The notes under the pieces: model-generated
Told to the model about the DNA's origin: nothing
Seen by the model: only the letters and a program-made list of their open reading frames with translations
Databases searched by the model: none
Translations under genes and position numbers: made by a program
Shown here: positions 53,507 through 56,283 of the stretch, in pieces
Layout: every line of letters begins with the position of its first letter
How positions within the stretch are numbered: position 1 is the first letter of the stretch
Assembly (NCBI GenBank): GCA_003602605.1
Contig: QQRW01000028.1
Span: 1 to 56,283 of the forward strand
Reading direction: 5' to 3'
Source of the DNA: Candidatus Poseidoniales archaeon
Lineage (GTDB): Archaea; Thermoplasmatota; Poseidoniia; Poseidoniales; Poseidoniaceae
DNA: 56,283 nt

Positions 53507-53956
53507 TCACTCTTCTTCATCAAGAGAAATAACAATCATCGAAGGTTTGGTGCTGCGCAGGTTTGGTTTTGAATCGGTCAAGAAGGGATATTTCTGGATT
53601 ACAAGAGCAAGTATTCGCTTATCTGCTGCCTGCAAGCTGAAAAAGGGGTAAGCGATTTTTTTGGGAATCCCTGCAGTCTTGGCTAGATGTTTTGTCGCTT
53701 TCTGGTATCTGTTATACTTTGTAGTACTTTGAGCAGTACCCACAATCAAGAGAAATAGTCCAACAATGATACTACCGCAGCACAACGAACCGTCACCGTA
53801 AAAGGCGTCTTCAATCGAGAAAAAGGGTATGACAAACAAGAAGATCAAACTGATTACGGCGACCAAAGTTCCTGTGTTTGGCTCTTCTTTGATCGAGATA
53901 AAATCCTTGTAACTCTCGAATACGGCCGACTCTTCTGAGTTTTCCTCTTCACCCAT
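53507..53956 (-). CDS. Unknown two-helix membrane protein, 149 aa
   Basis: An acidic N-terminus (MGEEENSEESAVFES) is followed by two hydrophobic segments, VAVISLIFLFVIPFFS and SIIVGLFLLIVGTAQ. The cytosolic C-terminal ~75 residues include KATKHLAKTAGIPKKIAYP and end acidic. No family is recognised. The start at 53956 has no obvious ribosome-binding site. It is co-oriented with its neighbours. Confidence 0.55.
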   Translation of the reverse strand: MGEEENSEESAVFESYKDFISIKEEPNTGTLVAVISLIFLFVIPFFSIEDAFYGDGSLCCGSIIVGLFLLIVGTAQSTTKYNRYQKATKHLAKTAGIPKKIAYPFFSLQAADKRILALVIQKYPFLTDSKPNLRSTKPSMIVISLDEEE

Positions 53957-54120
53957 GGAACATTCTCATACGCATCTCAATTAACTCTTACCCATACATC
54001 GGTTAGTCAATGCATAATGCCAGCGTTGGGGCAGCCAACCACTCTTGATTCGCTGTATGCTTGTGGGGATTGATTTCCATTGAATCGTATGGATTAAAAT
54101 CACAAGGGTTTGGTTTCCAG

Positions 54121-55068
54121 TCAATTCTTTTTACGCAGAGTGACCATGAGTATGACAACAAGCAAGACAACACCTCCGATCCCACCGCACAGAACGGCTT
54201 GGGCGCCGATTGAGTTTGATATGAAATCAGGTGTTGAACTTCCAAGTAACGATTGGTTTTGGTAAAATATGACTTTTTGAACGCTTGTTGTTGTTAAACA
54301 ATCTCCGTTTTGGCACCCTAGTTCACTTTCCACAATGACGTTGACTTCCATCTCGAAAATGTGTCTGCCACTCGAATCTACTTGCCAATCCGAGCCATCG
54401 CTGGGGCTGTAGACCGTCATTCGAAATCTTTCAGGCGTTGGAACTGAATCGGCTTGTATGGTGCTTGATGGCAAGGAAAAATCGGCACCGTTCGTTTGCG
54501 CATAATCAAGTTGAACATTGAATTTGTCCACTCCATTCCCCGTGTTATACAACAGAATTTCTAAATCTAAATTACTACCTGTTTTCACCTCGACAATGGG
54601 TGACTCCATCTCGACATTAAATTCTGCAAATTGCATAATATTTACGATATTACTCGATTCTGACGACGCAATATTTGGGGGGGGTACTCCACTTATCTCT
54701 TGAACCGTTGCGGTCACCGTCAAAGTTCTCGATTGTGCATTCATTCGCGAAGACGCTCGAACATTGACCTGAAACTCTTCTTCACCGCCTGCGGCAACTG
54801 TGACGGAGCCTGGTGCTGCAACAGCTAATCCATCTCCCTGAACGTCGATATCTATTTTCTCAACATGTATTGTCGGATTGCTCACTGTGCAGATCGTGTA
54901 ACCTGTCAAAGTAGCCCCAGGGCTTACATCGATATCAATTGAGCCACCGTTAACGGGATTACATTCTAAATCCACCGCAGCAACAACTGATTGGCCGGAT
55001 GAATTCCCGATGAATGGGACACAGAGTGCGAAAATCAGCAAGAATAACACCAACATCTTGCTACGCAT
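54121..55068 (-). CDS. Surface protein with beta-sandwich domains and C-terminal anchor, 315 aa
   Basis: Signal peptide MRSKMLVLFLLIFALCVPFIG, two or three beta-sandwich (COG1470/NEW3-like) domains with the VSNPTIHVEKIDI and LYNTGNGVDKFNVQL patterns, then a membrane helix (GGIGGVVLLVVILMVTL) and a very short basic tail RKKN. A possible disulfide is formed by CQNGDC. Unlike the large surface proteins of the window, it has no Trp-rich tail. A run of eight G at ~54,674 (coding PPP) is a candidate slippage site. A TATA-like box precedes it. Confidence 0.75.
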   Translation of the reverse strand: MRSKMLVLFLLIFALCVPFIGNSSGQSVVAAVDLECNPVNGGSIDIDVSPGATLTGYTICTVSNPTIHVEKIDIDVQGDGLAVAAPGSVTVAAGGEEEFQVNVRASSRMNAQSRTLTVTATVQEISGVPPPNIASSESSNIVNIMQFAEFNVEMESPIVEVKTGSNLDLEILLYNTGNGVDKFNVQLDYAQTNGADFSLPSSTIQADSVPTPERFRMTVYSPSDGSDWQVDSSGRHIFEMEVNVIVESELGCQNGDCLTTTSVQKVIFYQNQSLLGSSTPDFISNSIGAQAVLCGGIGGVVLLVVILMVTLRKKN

Positions 55069-55336
55069 GCAGTTGCTACTGATGTCTTTTACTTTATTAT
55101 ATTCCCAGCAACAGTATTCACGGTAGTTGTAAGGATGTTGTGAGTGTATACATCCACAGCCTTCACAACTCTAAATCATCTCATTTTACGGGTTATAACT
55201 TCGTAAACATGTGGTATTGCGCCGATGAATTCGTATAACGCATATTTGCGAATGTCATTCGAAAGTCCAAGTTTTATTTTAGCGAGTAAAACTCTTAGAA
55301 AGCGTAACTTGAAGGGCAAAAAGGAAATCGCACATC
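55069..55336. other. 268-nt divergent intergenic region
   Basis: It separates the minus-strand surface protein from the plus-strand DUF309 gene. It is AT-rich and holds TATA-like boxes toward both ends (TTATTATA at ~55,095, and TTTTATTTTAG at ~55,270). I see no RNA gene or short protein in it. Confidence 0.5.
55095..55104 (-). promoter_or_regulatory. TATA-like box of the 315-aa surface protein
   Basis: On the minus strand GAATATAATAA is centred ~31 nt before the ATG at 55068, implying a very short leader. Confidence 0.5.
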
Positions 55337-55735
55337 ATGGGGGTTACCTGCCCGCTTTCTCAACAAGAGCAAAGATGGCTTGATGCCGGCATTATCAAAT
55401 TCAATACAGGTAAGTATTGGCATGCCCACGAGGACTGGGAGGAGATGTGGAAGTCTCTCAAGGCTAGGGAGGTTGAGCAGCGTTACGTCTTGGGAATCCA
55501 AGGACTTATTCAAATGACAGCTTTGATGCTTCAATACGAGCGGCAAAAAACCCAAGGGGTCATCAAAATGTGGAGTAAATCAACCGACAAAATCGGCTCG
55601 CCGGAATCACCTTTGTTTGAGATGCTATGGTGTGTTGATGTTCCAAAACTGCTTCAAGATGTCCACCCTTTTCATTCCGATGCAATCGCTGAAGAACCAA
55701 AGTGGAATCTCAATCCAAACGCAGTACAGATGTGA
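55337..55735 (+). CDS. DUF309 family protein, 132 aa
   Basis: Matches the DUF309 pattern: a helical protein with GIIKFNTGKYWHAHEDWEEMW, the conserved F-N-x-G-x-[YF]-[FW]-x-[AC]-H-[ED]-x-x-E-x-x-W, followed by LGIQGLIQMTAL. This motif looks like a metal or phosphate site in bacterial homologues, and function is unassigned. Start MGVTCPLSQ. It is bracketed by surface and TspO-like genes and has no other link. Confidence 0.85.
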   Translation: MGVTCPLSQQEQRWLDAGIIKFNTGKYWHAHEDWEEMWKSLKAREVEQRYVLGIQGLIQMTALMLQYERQKTQGVIKMWSKSTDKIGSPESPLFEMLWCVDVPKLLQDVHPFHSDAIAEEPKWNLNPNAVQM

Positions 55736-55760
55736 AGTGCAATTGAGGAATCATTTTTCT

Positions 55761-56141
55761 TCACCTCGCATGAACGTAATAGGCAGTATTGATGGCAGCA
55801 GCAAAACTGATCCAGGCGAGATAGGGCCAAACGAGCATGGATGCTGTGGGAAGATGAACATAGGTAAGGTAAGCATAGATTGATGTTAGGACAATCATCA
55901 AGATAATCATCACCAGTGAGAGGAGGTAACGTTCGGAATTGAAGACAGATGGCCAAGCCAGATTCAGCGCAAGTTGAACTAGGAACAAGAGAATGATTGC
56001 ATTGGAATGCTTCAACTCTTCTCGGTGGTTCAATACTGAACTGATACTTATCGCAATACAGGTGTACAGAACAGCCCATATTGGAGCGACAACCCAGCCG
56101 GGTGGCTGGAAAAACGGTTCGTATTCTGAATCAAAAGTCAT
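55761..56141 (-). CDS. TspO/MBR-family protein lacking the first helix, 126 aa
   Basis: The sequence matches TspO from the end of TM1 onward: EPFFQPPGWVVAPIWAVLY (conserved PPxWxxxPxWxxLY), AIILLFLVQLALNLAWPSVF, and LVWPYLAWISFAAAINTAYY with the ligand-binding Trp/Asn-rich end. TspO has five helices and ~155-170 residues; here only four are encoded and the ATG at 56141 begins right before TM2. Upstream DNA on the same strand does not show a missing hydrophobic helix in any frame. TspO binds tetrapyrroles and cholesterol-like ligands. Truncated form, alternate start or loss of function are all open. Confidence 0.85.
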   Translation of the reverse strand: MTFDSEYEPFFQPPGWVVAPIWAVLYTCIAISISSVLNHREELKHSNAIILLFLVQLALNLAWPSVFNSERYLLSLVMIILMIVLTSIYAYLTYVHLPTASMLVWPYLAWISFAAAINTAYYVHAR

Positions 56142-56168
56142 CGAACTCGACTGACCTTCGGTGACTTT

Positions 56169-56179
56169 GAATATAGTTT
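56169..56179 (-). promoter_or_regulatory. TATA-like box of the TspO-like gene
   Basis: On the minus strand AAACTATATTC is centred ~32 nt before the ATG at 56141. Its presence supports this ATG as the true start of the short form. Confidence 0.45.
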
Positions 56180-56283
56180 TGTGCTACAAATCGTGGGATT
56201 AAATTCACTCCGCTGTATTGAACATTGGTAATCATGTTTTTATGGCTCCAATGCCAATGAAAATTCATATCAGATCAATTTTG

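Noticed and set aside
52899-56283. Integrase or att repeat of the tRNA-Ala end
   Set aside because: I saw no tyrosine recombinase and no second copy of the tRNA 3' end in the window.

Overview
The window looks like part of a streamlined marine euryarchaeal genome, most likely Marine Group II (Candidatus Poseidoniales). Archaeal marks are a clamp-loader small subunit (RfcS), TFB, membrane-anchored LonB, the GatD amidotransferase subunit, archaeal-type AspRS, ribosomal protein eL40, UPF0147, a FlaK-like GxGD peptidase and an intron-containing tRNA-Met. TATA-like boxes often lie only 25-35 nt from start codons, which suggests leaderless or very short-leader transcripts. Mixed with these are genes of bacterial or eukaryote-like flavour: a bacterial-type MetK, a glutathione-peroxidase homologue, a GST-fold protein and aromatic-catabolism enzymes. 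The lineage assignment is inference from gene content and style, not from a marker tree.

Layout. 1-3.0 kb: 5' part of gatD, tRNA-Met, an unknown membrane protein and rfcS. 3.2-15.1 kb: two tandem surface proteins, one of 3,061 residues built from seven ~330-residue modules plus a stalk of Ig-like domains, and one of 900 residues built from the same kind of Ig-like stalk. 15.3-29 kb: a metabolic block mostly on the minus strand. It holds an amino-acid permease with a C-terminal EF-hand, a two-subunit class III ring-cleavage dioxygenase whose non-catalytic subunit is fused to a RidA/2-aminomuconate-deaminase-like domain, panB, a LON-domain protein, a 2-aminomuconate-semialdehyde-dehydrogenase-like ALDH, an asparaginase II homologue, a luciferase-like monooxygenase, a TPR protein, an atypical SDR and a kynurenine-formamidase-like hydrolase. 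29-33 kb: GPx, GST, aspS, metK. 33-41.7 kb: two more surface proteins (one with an SGNH hydrolase-like domain and an N-glycosylation-sequon repeat, one with a CPPC thioredoxin-like domain) flanking trmI. 41.7-52.9 kb: lonB, two transporters, UPF0147, a prepilin peptidase, eL40, an MBL-like protein, a propeller-like protein, a small Cys protein, tfb, purA and tRNA-Ala. 52.9-56.3 kb: an accessory-looking stretch of small poorly known genes ending with a DUF309 protein and a TspO-like protein.

How it may work together. The clearest candidate system is an archaeal route for o-aminophenol-type aromatics. Ring cleavage by the alpha/beta LigB pair would give an aminomuconate semialdehyde, ALDH would oxidise it, and the fused RidA domain would deaminate it. 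The permease and the kynurenine-formamidase-like enzyme point to tryptophan or kynurenine-derived substrates. The second theme is the cell surface: four large or very large anchored proteins share a signal peptide, Ig-like stalk, one C-terminal membrane helix and a short cytosolic tail, and the tails of three of them end in Trp/Tyr-rich motifs. Convergent genes repeatedly abut stop-to-stop with zero spacing, in keeping with a compact genome.
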